64,000 nucleotides of DNA from positions 1 to 64,000 of the forward strand of contig JAOVVO010000017.1 in NCBI GenBank assembly GCA_028564675.1, written 5' to 3'. Both the position numbers and the translations under genes were made by a program. This DNA is from Onchocerca lupi. Its lineage: Eukaryota > Nematoda > Chromadorea > Rhabditida > Onchocercidae. Under the pieces are notes generated by a model. The model saw only the letters and a program-made list of their open reading frames with translations. It had not been told where the DNA came from and searched no databases. Shown in pieces: positions 1 through 13,148 of the stretch; position 1 is the first letter of the stretch, and each line of letters starts with the position of its first letter.

Positions 1-36
<36 letters not shown>

Positions 37-402
37 CAAATTTAATTAAAATAAGCATTTTTATAAATCTAAATTTCATTATTATGTATTAAGCTTTCAT
101 GTTACTAATATTCGTATTTAAATAAGTTGGATTAAATGTGCTAAATTTAAAGTTGTAATATTTAACAGAAGAAGTGGTGTCAATAAAACACTGATTAAAA
201 TATATCACTCTTTTCTCTTTATCTCTCTCTCTCTCTCTCTCTCTCTCCCTTTCTCTTTCTTCTTCTTATTTTATTTATTTCAACAATATTTTTGCATTAT
301 ATATTACTTTGATAACGAATAATGCATTTTCTGTAGCATTCCTTTTCATCAGAAATATTTGCTTGAAATCTTGCAAATCATCACTGAAGTTTGCATTTTC
401 AG
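1..402. other. Upstream non-coding stretch, probable intron of the first gene
   Basis: Begins with a long A tract (6-35) and holds a (TC)n microsatellite at 222-247. It ends in a good 3' splice site (TTTTCAG, AG at 401-402) feeding the first visible coding exon, so most of it is probably intron of a gene starting outside the window. No other gene is supported here. Confidence 0.5.
222..247. repeat. (TC)n microsatellite
   Basis: Uninterrupted run of TC dinucleotides just upstream of the first visible exon, inside the presumed intron. Confidence 0.9.
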
Positions 403-1094
403 ATCTCGTAGTGCTGGTAGCAATAATCATATCTCGCTTTGCTTATCACCGTTCAAGCAAACTTTCAGCAATATGTCATCAATTCGATGCGAAATTCATC
501 CAGATTGCAATAGTGGAAATAATAGTGGTGGATTGCTAAATACATTTAAAGCAACGAAGAAATTTTTCAAAAAGTTCGTTTATCATTGTTTGAAAATTTC
601 AAAAGATTAAATTCTCTCTTTTTTTTTTTTTTTTTTTTCTTCAAACATTTCAAATTGAATCAATTAGAAATTTAAATGATTTACCATATTTATTAATTTT
701 TAATTTAATTTTCTTATTTTTCATTCATTTTTAAACAAAAATAAAAAATGATATTAAGAAAATAAATGAAAAATTGGTAACAAATGGCAATTCATTTGTA
801 TTTTCTAATTCATTATGAATTTTAATTAACTATATATAGATGTATATGGAAATTATATTTTTGAATTATTTAATGATTAAGAATGATGATATTATTTTCA
901 GGATATGTAATACAGCAACATTGCCTGGTCGATTAAATTCAAAAATATTAGGTTCAAATGTTGCAGAGCAAGATGAAATCCCGTCAACATCACTATCTTC
1001 ACAACAATCATTTATTGATGCTAGTTATTCCTTGGAATTACCAGATGATGAACAATATTATCAGGATAATCATGATATTGCTAATCAGAGTTAG
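403..1094 (+). CDS. 3' end of an unrecognised protein-coding gene (two exons)
   Basis: Two exons join in phase: 403..573 and 902..1094. The first follows a TTTTCAG acceptor and is left at a GTTCGT donor; the second follows ATTTTCAG and ends at a TAG. The visible C-terminal part is about 121 residues and ends in an acidic, Ser/Gln-rich tail (SLELPDDEQYYQD). A basic stretch, KATKKFFKK, sits just before the junction, and two cysteines lie in the first exon. No domain is recognisable. If the first exon is not spliced it runs to its own TAA at 608-610, so an alternative C-terminus is possible. The 5' part of the gene lies left of the window. The donor is non-consensus, so the junction rests on phase agreement and the coding-like residues on both sides. 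Confidence 0.5.
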
Positions 1095-1567
1095 ATTTTT
1101 CTTTTCTTCAAAAATCAAAAGAAAATTGAATAAGAAGCGAAATAATATAAGAAAAGAAAATGGAGGAGAAAAGGAAGAAGATAAAAGAGAGGAAAAAAAT
1201 TTTACGAATAATTGAAAATCATTAAATTCAAATTAGATTAATCGTAAATTCAAAACGATATTAATTTGATAATGATAGAAATACCAAATTTATTCTAAAT
1301 GTAAATTCTGCATTTCAACAGATGACTCATATTTATCTGCCATCAGTAGTTGACAGTTTTAGCCATCAATAAAATGCAAACAAAAAGGAAAGTTTTTCTT
1401 CTAAAGCATAGAATAATCTTTGATCTTATTTAAATCCTTTCATAACTTCAAGTTCTTCCAAGTTCTCTCCCAATTATTCTTCATTTCTTTTTCTTTTCCT
1501 TTTCTTTTTTTTTTTTTTTTTTTTGCAAAATATTAATTTTGAAATCATAAATTGTGATAATTTTAAA

Positions 1568-2337
1568 ATGAAATTCAGTTCAGATGTGATAAATTCATGC
1601 AGTATGGTCAGTCATAATTCTAATCCTGCCCAAGCAAAAATGAAACCAGTAATGTTAATGGATGATATAACGAATGATTCGGGTTTGTCAAGATCAATAA
1701 GTTCCAATGATTCCCAAAAAACTTCTTGTGGTGATTTTCGATCTTGGAATGAAGTCTTCAATCATCTCAGACGTGAAATGGTAATTGTATTTTTGCATAA
1801 TTAATTTAGTAGATTAACAATTTTAGCTAAATATTAAATTAGTAAATTCAAAATCAGTGCAGTAAAAAATATTGTCATTGTTGGTTATTTTTCAACAATA
1901 GTACGTATTTTTTCGAAAAAGAAAAAAAAAAACAGAAAAATACGATTTGAGACAAAATTTGATTGCATAATGCCCAATATTTTAATGCAGTTTGATTATT
2001 CAAATATTTTAGTATTTAGATATTCGTTTCTTGCTTGATATCTTCCTTTTCTATTTCTTTATTTCTCTTGCTTTTTTTTTTTTTTTTTTTTTTCTCTCAA
2101 AGCATTAATCATTCATTTCAGGCTCATATGCGACAACGTGATGCGAAAATTTTTGCCGATTTACAGTTTGTGGAGCAGGAATTACGGAATGTCAGAAATC
2201 AGGCTATAGCAAAATCCGATTATGTTAAGAATAATGGTAGTATTATCATTAATATTAATAAAAATGAGGATAATAATTATATTTTGGATAAACAACAAAT
2301 TAAATTAGGCGATTTGGTTGAAAGTATGCCCTTGTGA
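1568..2337 (+). CDS. Small coiled-coil protein, possibly FAM167/DIORA-like
   Basis: Exons 1568..1780 and 2122..2337 join in phase 0 (donor GTAATT, acceptor CATTTCAG) to give about 142 residues. The N-terminal half is Ser/Asn-rich (NDSGLSRSISSNDSQ). The junction falls inside a charged amphipathic helix running from WNEVFNHLRREM through AHMRQRDAKIFADL to about residue 95, predicted coiled coil. The layout (disordered N-terminus, then a helix of LRREM..MRQRDA type) resembles the FAM167/DIORA family, but this is from memory of the pattern only and remains tentative. It lies about 470 bp downstream of the preceding stop on the same strand, so the two could share an operon as is common in nematodes, although the 5' end shows only a T-rich tract before the ATG. 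A candidate AATAAA signal lies near 2567. Confidence 0.6.
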
Positions 2338-5285
2338 TACATAAAAATCGCTTATTTTGTTAGAAATAATGTCCAAAATTTTCCTAAATATTCCATTTTT
2401 ATGTTTTAGTTTGTAATATTCAAGTCTTATTTCACGCTATTTTCTCATTTGTTTTGCTCAATTTCATTTAAAATTTAAATTCCATTTTGAAGTTAAGACG
2501 AGAAAAATGAATAAAAAAAAAAAAAAAACAAACAAACAAAAAAATAAATGTGTAAGAGACAGCCAAATAAAATTGAACCTGGTCTGAATTCCAAGTTTTT
2601 TATAGCTTTTTAAAATTTTCTCTTTTACATTGATAGAAATTCGTAATAGAACTGTTTTGAAGAAGTCGAAAAAGAGTTGAAATGATTGATATGAAATGGT
2701 GAACAGCAGATTTGAAAATTTTTCAAAAATTAATTCCCTCTTTCAACTATTTTACCTTCCTTCCAAAACTCGAAATATCAAAATTAACTGTATGATGTTT
2801 TTTGAACCCAAAAAATTATTGTTTGCTTGCCAAATGATTTGAAAGTTCAATGTCATCTAGTATGTAAACAATAATTTTTTGAACATTGATATTTCTCTTT
2901 CGTTCAACTGATAACAAACGTCGGAAAATATTACTTCATTTAAAGATTATCACGACCATTCAAATCGATCAAATATCTCTTCTATATTAGTCTAATTTTT
3001 GTGCAAATTAGCAATTTCAATTTACGTCCAAAACACTTCTTCTCATTATTCATTTTCAAAAACTATCAAAAATTTTCAATTTTAAAAATTTATAACTAAA
3101 CAAAAAAAATTAAAAAGGCAAAGAGTCTTCTTTGAAAATAATTCACTTGCCATCTGTATCTCTCACTATCAAATATATGCACAAAAGAATTATTACCTGT
3201 AAAAAAGCTAATGATGCCGATTACCTGTTCAAAAACTACCTTATATTGCTAGATAATTTCTGCAATTAAACATTGACAAAGATTTCAATTAAAGCAACAT
3301 GGACGCAATTATTCGCTTCTAGCATAAACTTTTTGATAAATTCAAATAAAAGGATTGAAATTACATGAAAAATTTAGACAGAAATTATGTTTTAGCAATT
3401 GTATTCCTACACTTCTGATGTATCAATTCTATTTCATCCAATTGTTGAAAATCATTTCCCATATTCAAATATTGTCTAATCTATTTTTGTTCAATAATTT
3501 TCCTTCTTTATTTGTTTTAATTTCTTCAGCTATTTATTTTATTGTTGAGTAACAAATGATAAATAAATGATGAAATAAGGCAGAAATCTGGAAATTCTGT
3601 ATGTACATAGCTGATTTATATTGATTGATTTGCTTTTTTTTTTTTTTTTTTGATTTCTCTTCTCTTTTTTTTTGAATAATAAAATCCGGAAAAAAAATAA
3701 CGATGTAAACAAGAATTATTATTAATTGAAGAAAATGGAAAAATTATGTCAATACAATCTAACTATAAATTTTGAAAAACTACTTAATCATTTTTTATCC
3801 CGCCACTAAAATTATTCGAAAAAATTAAGAGAATTACGAATGATTATAAGACTTTGCATTTGATGACAATTCTCATTATTCCAAAAAGATGCCCTTAAAA
3901 TCTTTTGAAAATTTCAGTTTAAAAATGAAATAAATTTCAAATTAGTTAAATTTTTTAAATCAATAAACAATCGTTCAAAACTCTCAGTGATCGCTTGTCA
4001 ACAAAAACAAGTCGAGAAAATTTTTAAGCTTATATAATAATTTGTGAAATGCATGTATTGTGTTAAAGGAAAATAGCATGCTTTATAATGTTTTTTCGAT
4101 CAATTTTTAATCATTTTTTCATGGTTGAAATTAACGTAAATATTTGAATTAATTTGTTATAAAAAATCGATTTATATAACTTTATCCATTGGATAATTTA
4201 AACGTGCTGAAATGAATACCATAATTTAATATATATTAATTTGATACGATGAATATGCAAAACCAAAAATATCAATCATTGAAGAAAAAAAATCGCCCTT
4301 AACAAAGTAATTTTAGGTGAATTACAAACTGTTTTTTATTTACTTGAAAATTGTTTGATTCGATTTATTTATTTTTGAAATCATTTTTAAATATTCCATC
4401 TGTTCACTTTTTCTTACACAAAAAAAATTAATTTTTATGTTTTGAATACAAACTAGATAATTGATGCATTCCAGCATTGTCAAATTTTTAGAAAAAAATC
4501 AAAGGAAATGACAATGTAAATTGTAAATTGTCATTTCCTTTGATTTTTTTCTAAAAATTTGACAATGCTGGAATGCATCAATTATCTAGTTTTATTTGCT
4601 CAAAGATCTCTTTTTTTTTTTGAAAAAAATAAAAAAAACATTAAATTGATTTTCAAATTAAATTCGAAACCAAAAATCAAAATATTCAAGCTTTTTAATT
4701 AATCGTAAAAAAGTAAGTTAAAAAAAAGTATGCAAATAAGCATGCTTGCTATGAAACTGTAGGATTTCAATCTTCCATTCGAAATTATATTTTGGAAAAA
4801 GAGAGACACAAATTGAAGAAATAGATGACAACAAAATAATGAAAGAAAATTATTTACATGAAATAATCGAATTAAAGATTTTCAAATATTATAGACATTT
4901 TTCCAAGAATCCTTTCCAAAATGTTGGCAAAATTTTCTTCTGCAAAACAATTTCTATCATTATTAATTTACATGGCTGTTCCTTTTTAAAAAAAGGAAAA
5001 TGATGAGAACCAATTTTGATAATTTATCTTTTCACCACTCTAGACTAAGGATTAATTTTAGAAATGCTTAAATGTTTCAATATTTGCTATTACAATACAT
5101 GAAATAACTCTACCACAGTTAATATTAGGTCTTTATTTGCTAATCAAATCAAAAAATACTTATTTACATTACTCACATCGATAACATCATTTAGTTCATG
5201 TTATATTTCAACCAATTATTCATAATTATTGTTTATAAAAAATAACTGAATATATATTACAAAACATTAAGAATAAGGTAATATT
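2338..5285. other. Intergenic region between convergent genes
   Basis: AT-rich non-coding DNA between the small coiled-coil gene and the 3' end of the minus-strand dehydrogenase gene. The only distinct structure is the perfect inverted repeat at 4450-4592. The open frame at 3355-3552 is low-complexity and I do not support it as a gene. Confidence 0.6.
4450..4592. repeat. Perfect 66-bp inverted repeat with 11-nt spacer
   Basis: The left arm 4450-4515 and the right arm 4527-4592 are exact reverse complements over all 66 positions, as checked base by base, separated by an 11-nt AT-rich spacer. The arms begin with AAACTAGATAATTG and end with its complement. Such perfection implies recent origin, either a fold-back element, a template-switch duplication or an assembly/read artefact. 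If transcribed it would make a long perfect double-stranded hairpin. No open reading frame is carried. Confidence 0.95.
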
Positions 5286-8200
5286 TTATAAAAATGATGC
5301 ACTAGCAAGCCAGAAAAAGAATACCATCAACATTAATAAGATGAAACTGATACTATTAAGAACATTTAAGCGACTTTTTTTCGATGATATTGATGGAATC
5401 AAAAACTTTTTATTTTTTGTCTTACTCTCATTCTTGACTATTTTATAATAATTTATCACTTCGGAAAGGTCATGATTTTGAATTGGCTCATAGCCGAGGT
5501 CGCGTTGAGCTTGTTCAATCGAATAAGTATTAGTAATTGACATTAGATTCACTTCAAGCCTAGTAAAAAATGGTTCTAGGCCAAAATAACGATATAAATA
5601 TTCGAATAATATGGCCAAATGTATTATTAATAAATATGGTATTTTGAATCCAGGAAGCGGCTTATTAAGTGCTGAAATAAAATATGATAAATTAATTAAA
5701 AATTTCCAGCAATTATTTATTTTAACAAATGCAATATCTCTTGCCAATCGTATAAGCCAAAAAAAAAAACCTATATAAGCTTAGTCTCAGACATGGATCT
5801 CAAACAATTAAATGATTGATGCTAAAAAGAACTTACCTCGAATAAGCGGAAACCAAAAACTAAACGATCCAACAGGTGGACCACCGTCAACAATATTATA
5901 TACTTTACCACATGCAGTACCTCTTCTCAAGGCACCTTCTGCCAATCTCATAGCCTAAAATATATAATATAATTATCTAAAAATATACTTAATGAATATG
6001 ATGGAATTTTTAATGACAATGAAAATAAATCATGCGACCAATGAATATTTGATTACTTGATTATTAAAAGTTATTAAACAACTAAATTATAATCATACCC
6101 GAGTGCTATTTTCAATTCCACTGTACTGAGTGGTACATTCATGGGATTTGTGAAAAGTTGCAAAAATTAAACCACGTTTGCATATATCCTTAAAAAAAAA
6201 ACTTTTCAGTAATTAAAAATTGGAAATTTTGGACGATTTTCAGAACAAATAATAAAATTTTATACATTTTATAAATTCGAGAATGTAAAAATTATTAATC
6301 TCATTATCTCGAGGTATATAATAAATTTGATCGACATAAATAAGACTGCAAAATTCGTTGTGGCTTTTGACACAGAGTTGCATTCGAATAGGCGCGTATA
6401 CTTCTTTTTTCTTTTTTTATCTATCCTTAAGGATAAATATGTTTCCCGCCAAAATGCTCCAATTAACAGATAAGCAAAGTGAGGCAATTCAGAAACAACG
6501 TTGCATTCGAATACGCGTCTGCTTTTATATAGATGCCTACTTTTTTTTCTTTTTACCTGTCACACCTGTGAGTACATTTTTATTTTTTATTTTTTATATT
6601 TATATAGACTAGCTGGACGACCGCGCGAAGCATGGCCGGTAAAGCTAGTAAAAAATACGAATTAAAGTATAGATTTGAAACGTTTTACCTAAATGACTTA
6701 ATAAAGAACAGCTTACCACTGTTCTATCTACGGTTCGCGGTTCTGCCGGACCATATATCCCGCGATATCTTAGAGCACATGTCTTTAGCGTGTCACAGTT
6801 ACTATCTACCACATATTTTTCAGCTATTGCTTTAGATGCTGCATAGTATGAATAATACTGTAATATTTGGAATTAATTTTGAAATTCAATATTTATCATT
6901 GATTTATTCTCAATTTTGGCTTCAAAAATCATGCTAAGAAAGTGATACAAGCCATTTTTTTACGAAATTCAAAAATATTTTTAAAAAAAGGATTATCTAT
7001 AAAATGAATATTATTTTTTTCTTTTTGTAAATTCTGGATTAAATTATTTATAATTATGAAAAGAATTACAATTAAGGCTGAAACAATAAAAATGACCAAG
7101 TTAACAGTTTCAGAAATGAATTTGCTTAGAGCATATTTCTATCTCATACGAAGTAGTTGTATCTTCATCAAGTTTCAATTCTAAGTGAATTCTTTTTATG
7201 CAAATTCTTCATTAATTCTTTGTCTAGAAGTACGAGGTTTTAAATTTCCGCAAATAAAGTCGGTTATTAACTGAAATTATTAACCTTAGATGGATGTGGA
7301 TACGGGGTCAATTCATCTGCGTCATGTAATTCTTGATCGGTGAAAATGACAACTACAGAACTTGCAAATATGAACCTTTGTACACCATTGATGCGACAAT
7401 GCTCCAATACTAGTTTAGTGCCAGCAACGTTAATTAAGTATGTCGTTTCCTTGTCCAACTTAAATTTGATGAAAATTTATTCCGTTATCTTATAAATATA
7501 AATTTTATTAGAATGAAATTGTTCTAACTTTACTACTTCTTAAATATTTTAAGACAATAGCATATATTAATGCTTGGAACTAGAACTTTTTGATTCGCTA
7601 AATTCAGATAAATTTCAAGAAGAAAACTTATGATAGCATGCAATTTATATACATGCTAAAATAACGCTTATAATAATGCAATTATAACAGTTCTCATTTG
7701 GAAATTAAAGGACAGACTTTTTAATGTTGAAATTTGACTTTGTAAATTTAATAAAATGGGGTGATTTATTAATTTTGCATTCAGGTGATTATTTGGAAAT
7801 TCAAAAAAAAAAAAATTATTTTCACTTACAGAAGCACCACCACTCATACCATAAGCGGCAAGATGAAAACACGCGACACAACCATGTAACGCTTGATCCA
7901 ATATATTTGGATCCAGTAGTGAACCCTGTGAAATTTATGAAATAGAAATAAAAATCACATTGCTTTTTCTTACTTTTTTCTCATTAATCATTTGAAAAAT
8001 TTCAAAGGATTCCCGAAATCCAAAAATTAATCTTCATAGTTTGAAATTTTTGAATTAAATGAAAATATTACTTTGAATGGTTTTTATAAAATTGTAATGG
8101 AATAGTTTTTTGGGAATTTTATATAATTGTAATGGAATAGTTTTTTTATAAAAATATATGGATAATCTAGAATATCAGTCATTCATAATAAAATTTCAAA

Positions 8201-8446
8201 AAATTCTTTTTTGGAAGAATATCATTTCGATTGGTCCATAATTTTCGAATTTGAAGTTTCTTCAATTTATCACAGAATATAGACCTTTATTCGAGTTGTG
8301 AGAGATTCGTTTAGTTCCACAGTTGGTATATCACAAAAACTGATATCTAGTATAACGGTATGAAAGCCTTGTCCTTGTAATTCTTGTGCAATATGTTGTC
8401 CAAAGTATCCACCACCACCGATAATGCACATGCGATGACATGCCAT
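5286..8446 (-). CDS. 3-beta-hydroxysteroid dehydrogenase/SDR42E-like short-chain dehydrogenase
   Basis: Seven exons join in phase: 8285..8446, 7830..7925, 7285..7458, 6717..6857, 6099..6188, 5837..5954 and 5286..5671, giving about 388 residues, close to the usual size of the family. The N-terminus carries the Rossmann nucleotide-binding glycine motif GGGGYFG (residues 10-16). The catalytic Tyr-Lys pair is in YAASK (Y149, K153), followed by the family block CALRYRGIYGPAEP. The exons encoding AAYGMSGG, NVAGTKLVLEHC and NIVDGGPPVGSF fit the same family. The last about 22 residues are a hydrophobic anchor (ILLMLMVFFFWLASA), so the enzyme is probably tail-anchored in the ER membrane facing the cytosol. 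Family members oxidise or isomerise sterol substrates with NAD(P); the substrate here is unknown. Two donors (GTCTAT after exon 1, GTTAAT after exon 3) are weak, but phases and residues fit. A Helitron-like repeat lies in the intron between exons 4 and 5. A start 18 codons further upstream is possible within the same frame only if no splice occurs near 8447. Confidence 0.92.
6331..6648 (+). mobile_element. Helitron-like short non-autonomous element, copy A
   Basis: Starts TCGACATAAATAAG after an A and ends with GCTAG before a T, consistent with Helitron insertion between A and T with 5' TC and 3' CTAG termini. Shared blocks with the copy at 15580-15770 are ACATAAATAA at the start, GTTGCATTCGAATA in the middle (twice here, near 6378 and 6501), TTATATAGACTAGCTGGA near the end, and the terminal GCTAGTAA. 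The end can pair imperfectly as a hairpin (CTAGCTGG against CCGG..CTAG). It has no coding capacity and lies inside an intron of the dehydrogenase gene, in antisense orientation to it. Confidence 0.6.
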
Positions 8447-11400
8447 TGCTTTGAAAATGCTCAAATTTTCAATTAGAAGAAAATAGAAGCTTAACGAAAT
8501 TTTAAATAATCACGTAAGTTGAACAGATTTTCACGGAAAATAAGTTATCTCCAACACTTCCGAGAAAATATTTTATTATAACGATGGCTCATAGACTGAT
8601 TTTTAGAATTAAAGAATTGTCAAAGCATGGACGCACATTCATGTTCACATGTGAAGACTGGAAAAAAATTAGAACAGATGCTTATTTAACAAAAAAATTA
8701 GTAACACTGAAATCAGAAAGACTACCGGTCATGATGGGTCATTAAGATATAAGAATGAAAACATGTAAATTGCAGAATTTTGCAAATATCCCGTGAACTT
8801 ACCACGTGAACTTATGAAATTATTCTGTTTTATTTGCTTTTAATATCAATGGAAGCAAACATAATATAAGAACTTTTGTTTCATCCAATAAAAAAGGAAA
8901 TTGGAAAATTGAATTTTAAATTCAAATAATTAGGCTACCAATACATGGTAATAATTAAAAACTTAGATATTCAGTTTCAATATAATAATTTAAATGAAAC
9001 AGGTGAATAAATATCCAAGCATTCTTGTTAATTACAATCTTTAAAAACATTAATCATTAATTTGTGCTAAAAAATTATATGAACATTTGTTTGATTAAAT
9101 TATTTGTCAAAAAAGATTAAAGCTTATTTTTCAACTATCCTTCTTCACTTAATTAATAAGTTAAAAGTGACTTTTTGTTATCTTTGCAGTAAAAAGAAAT
9201 TATATGAAAAAATTTCAATTAGCAATTAACAACCACAGTATGTCTTTTTTTTTTTTTGAATAATTTAAAAATTGTGAAAAAAGTTGTTTGTTTTCATACT
9301 TCTTTTCAAAATATTAAGAAAAATGACAATAATTAAACAATAATTAATTAATTTTCTTATGCTTCAGCATAATCTTTTCTCGAACTACGTGATATGTTAG
9401 CCGAGACAATCTGTTGCGAAATTTTAAAAAAAAAATGAATGGAAAAAATATGCCATCTCTTTTATACCTAGTATTTAGTAACGTTGATGAACGGAGGGAG
9501 AGAAAGGGAGAAAGAAAAAAAGAGAGAGAAGAGCTATTCTTTTTTTTTCATTCCTGTTTTTCTTTTTTTTTTTTCTTCGTTTTATTTCATTTTTTTTTTT
9601 TTTTTTTTTTTTTTTTGAAAATTTTCTTCCTAATTGAGTGGAATTTTCGGTGAAGAAATTAATGAAAATACTTTTCATTGTCAAACAAAACAATTAATGA
9701 TAAATTTTAGTTCTTTTCACCAATTAACAATGTTAATAAAATGATTTTTTTTTGATGAAAATCGTTCTCTTTCTTATTTTTCATTTAGAAAATATAATTC
9801 ATGCAAAGAAGAAAGTAATTTTTATTTCAAGGTTAAGAGCGCGAAAGAAATAAGCAGTCAAAATTTGTTTGATTCAATTGAATTTTATGAAAAGTAAAAT
9901 ATTTCGATTGTTGAAAATTGAATTAATTGCAAATTAGCATTAATGTTTGTTAATAAATTGAATGAATTATTTGGCTAGTTCTGTATGGGACTTTTGAGAG
10001 TTATATTTCATTTTTTGTTCAAGTAAAATGATCAGTTCTGATAAATTGATCATGTTAGCTTGCTATGGTAACATAAAGAAGTAAGCAATTAATAATAATA
10101 AATTTTGTAAATTTTGTTAGTTTCAATAATTGGAAAATCCAAGATAAAAAATTTTGAAATGAGCATAAATCTTGAACATCGACCTGGGATGTCCCGGATA
10201 ACGTTTAATAAATTAGGAATATTTCCTATGTGATAAATTTGCACTATTTCACTGCTAATCAGTTCAAACATAAAAAATTACTGAACATAAAAAGCAATCA
10301 GTCCAATATTTGGAAATGAATAAAAAAATCTGAAATCAAAGATAAAAGATTTTTGTCACATGCAACTGTCATCAAATTTATAATTAAAGCAATGGAAAAT
10401 TTGAAAATTCGATTGCAGAAGATAAGAGGAACATATTTACAGTAAATTAAGAAGAATGAGATACATAACAATTGAAATATAAATGATCTTGAAAGAAGAG
10501 AAGAGATGAGCGGGGATCGGGAATGAATATATTGTTGGTATCGTTGACTTATTTTAGAAAAATTTCGATTTACGATGACCCCGACATGTATATTTGATGG
10601 TATTGTAGAGAATAATAACCTTTTTTTTTTTTTTGTTTCATAGAGAGGAAAAAATTTCGAAAATTTTTGATTAAAATAAATTTAAATAGTAAAAGTAAAA
10701 GTTTGTAAGTAAAATTATTTATCATTTCTTTTACTGGTTTTAAAAAATTCTTGATATTTGTTATGAAATATTTGACAAGAAATAAAAAAGAAAAGGAGCT
10801 AAAAATATAGTAATATTTAATTATTTCTTATAATTAATATGGGACATGTTGAAATTTTAAAATTTTTAACAAAATCATTTACAAATAAAATGCTAGGGAA
10901 AATCTGTGTTCATACAACAAATTGATAAAATTGGAAAAGAATTATTTGCTATTTGAATCTCTTAATGATTAAAAAAAAAAAAAAAAAAAGGAAATTAGTT
11001 AACTTTGAGAAAAAAGATATGATATTTTTTCATATCATTATCATTTTCCTTTTCATCTCGTTAGTGCCATATAATAATGCACTATTATTAATTATCATCG
11101 ATACTGTCGTGATAATTTGCTTATTACCTTAAAAATTTGCTATGCCCTCGATTTCATACTTTGCAAATATTATTATTCTCAAATCAAATTTAATTTAAGA
11201 AGAAACAAAACATGAAAATTAAAATTACCATGAAGAAAGAAGACTGAAATTAAATTCAATATTAAAAAAAGAGACAGAGAAAAGAAAACTAAATGGAATT
11301 TTGAAACTTTTTTATTCTTCTTTTTTCTTACGATGCAATTTGTAGATCTCTTTCCGTTATTTAATATATCATAAAAATGCTTAAAATGATCTTTTATTTA

Positions 11401-13148
11401 ATAATTTAAAGTTAATTAAGAAAGTAAATAAAACAAAAAATTTTAAACGAAATGAAAAGAAAAAATTTTTTCAATAAAAATGAAAATTTCAATTAAAAAT
11501 CTATTTAAAACAAATCTTTATTCAAACGAAAAAATCCCAAATTAATAAGAAAAACGTTTCGATAAAAAAAGCCAAACAAAAATTTGAACCAATATTCATT
11601 CCTATTGAATGTTTTATTTTGAATTTTCGTTCGAAATTTTGATAAGAATATAAAAAAAAGTAAAAACTTAAATATTCAAAAGTTGTCCAAGCAAGTTTTA
11701 TCAGTTATTTTTACCAATAGATTGATCATTTTATGTAAACAATATCCACGAAATCAAATTTATTCGAATGTTTTTGTAAGTTTTAGTAATTCGATGAATG
11801 ACATTATGTTAGATTGCTTATCCAAATCGTTTAAACATTATATAAATATGTAAATAAAATAAAACAATTTGAAAGTCTCAAATTTTTCATTAAATTTGAA
11901 TTGAAACAAAGTAATTGAAGGGAAAATTACTAATTTATAATTAATATTATAATTATTTTTAGCAAAAACATGTGCAACTTTTATTGTAAGTTTACACATT
12001 CTATCTTGAAGTCATTAAATCTTCGACGGAAATTTGCATAATCGTTTTCTTCCTCTGTTTTTTTTTCTCTCTTTCTTCAATTTCAATCAATCGATTTTTC
12101 AAAATCATAATTCTTTTAAAAAGCAAAATGATATCGTTCAATTTTTATTTCCAACAAAACTTATTTATGAATTTAGAAGTTTTTGCAAAAATATTGCATA
12201 AAAGTAATGCACAAAAAGAGTATCAATTATGCAAACAATCAAAGAAATAAAAATAATCAAAGATTCTCGCTTTTTTCTCTTCTTCTATTAGCTGAATTGA
12301 AAATGGGACAACATGAAGAATGATTTTTATTTGATTAACAAAAAAAAAAAGAAAAAAAGAAAAAAAATTGCAATAAATGATAGCTAAGAAGATCAAACGT
12401 CACAATAAATCGGCGATTCGTTTTGATTTGCCTTTGATAATCAAATGAATTTATTTTAGATTTGAAAAGAATAAATGGCCATATTTGATGTTAAAAATGT
12501 TATAAATTGTAGAACATATATGAAGAAAGATATATAATGACAGATTTGACACAAAGTTGAGCAATTCTCCAAAATGATTTATTCCGATCATTTTCGAGAA
12601 TTAATTGTTTCTTCATATTATTTGGCTTATGCTGCTGTAAAATAGGCAAATTAATCCAGCCAGAATTATAAATTATAATTAGATAATTTGGGTAAACTTC
12701 TAAAGTGGGACCAGATAATCTGAGCAATTTTTTTAATTATATTATTAGATGGTCTGGGCGATTTTTAAGTTTTGATTAGATAATCTGGGACAACTTCTGA
12801 GCTTTGATTAAATTCTTGGACAATTTCTAAGCCAAATTTTAAACTTTGATTGGATAATCTGGCAACTTCTAGTTGAATAATTTTAGATTTCTTCCAATTA
12901 ATGCTCATTTTTTTTCCAAATAATTCTTTGTCATAATTATTATAACAATAAATTAAGATTTAAAGAAATTATTTCTATCCAGGTTTTTTTTTTATTTCAT
13001 CACTTTATTTTTCATTTAATTATTTGATTAATTTAGATAAAAATTTTTATTTCATTAATTTTATTTTAAAAATAGCTATATTGTCTTCTCAATTTGAACT
13101 TTAACCTTCGTTTTTTGTCTCGAAACTTATTCGATCATTTTTTCAGCA
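8447..13148. other. Intergenic region, no supported gene
   Basis: About 4.7 kb of AT-rich DNA between the divergent dehydrogenase and DB-module genes. It contains homopolymer tracts (a 30-base T-rich run near 9590-9616), a few short open frames made of low-complexity residues, and a degenerate tandem repeat at 12675-12872. I see no splice-flanked coding exons. Confidence 0.5.
12675..12872. repeat. Degenerate minisatellite, unit about 30-40 bp
   Basis: At least five imperfect copies of a unit built on TTAGATAATCTGGG followed by an ACTTCTAAGCTTTGA-like segment, spaced roughly 30-45 bp apart. Copies differ by substitutions and indels, so this is an old tandem array. Confidence 0.65.

Noticed and set aside
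6632..6835. Plus-strand open frame of 67 codons
   Set aside because: It is antisense to exon 4 of the dehydrogenase gene (6717..6857), which carries the catalytic YAASK motif, and partly lies in the Helitron-like repeat.
9414..9693. Open frames on both strands
   Set aside because: Made almost wholly of Phe or Lys runs from T and A tracts.
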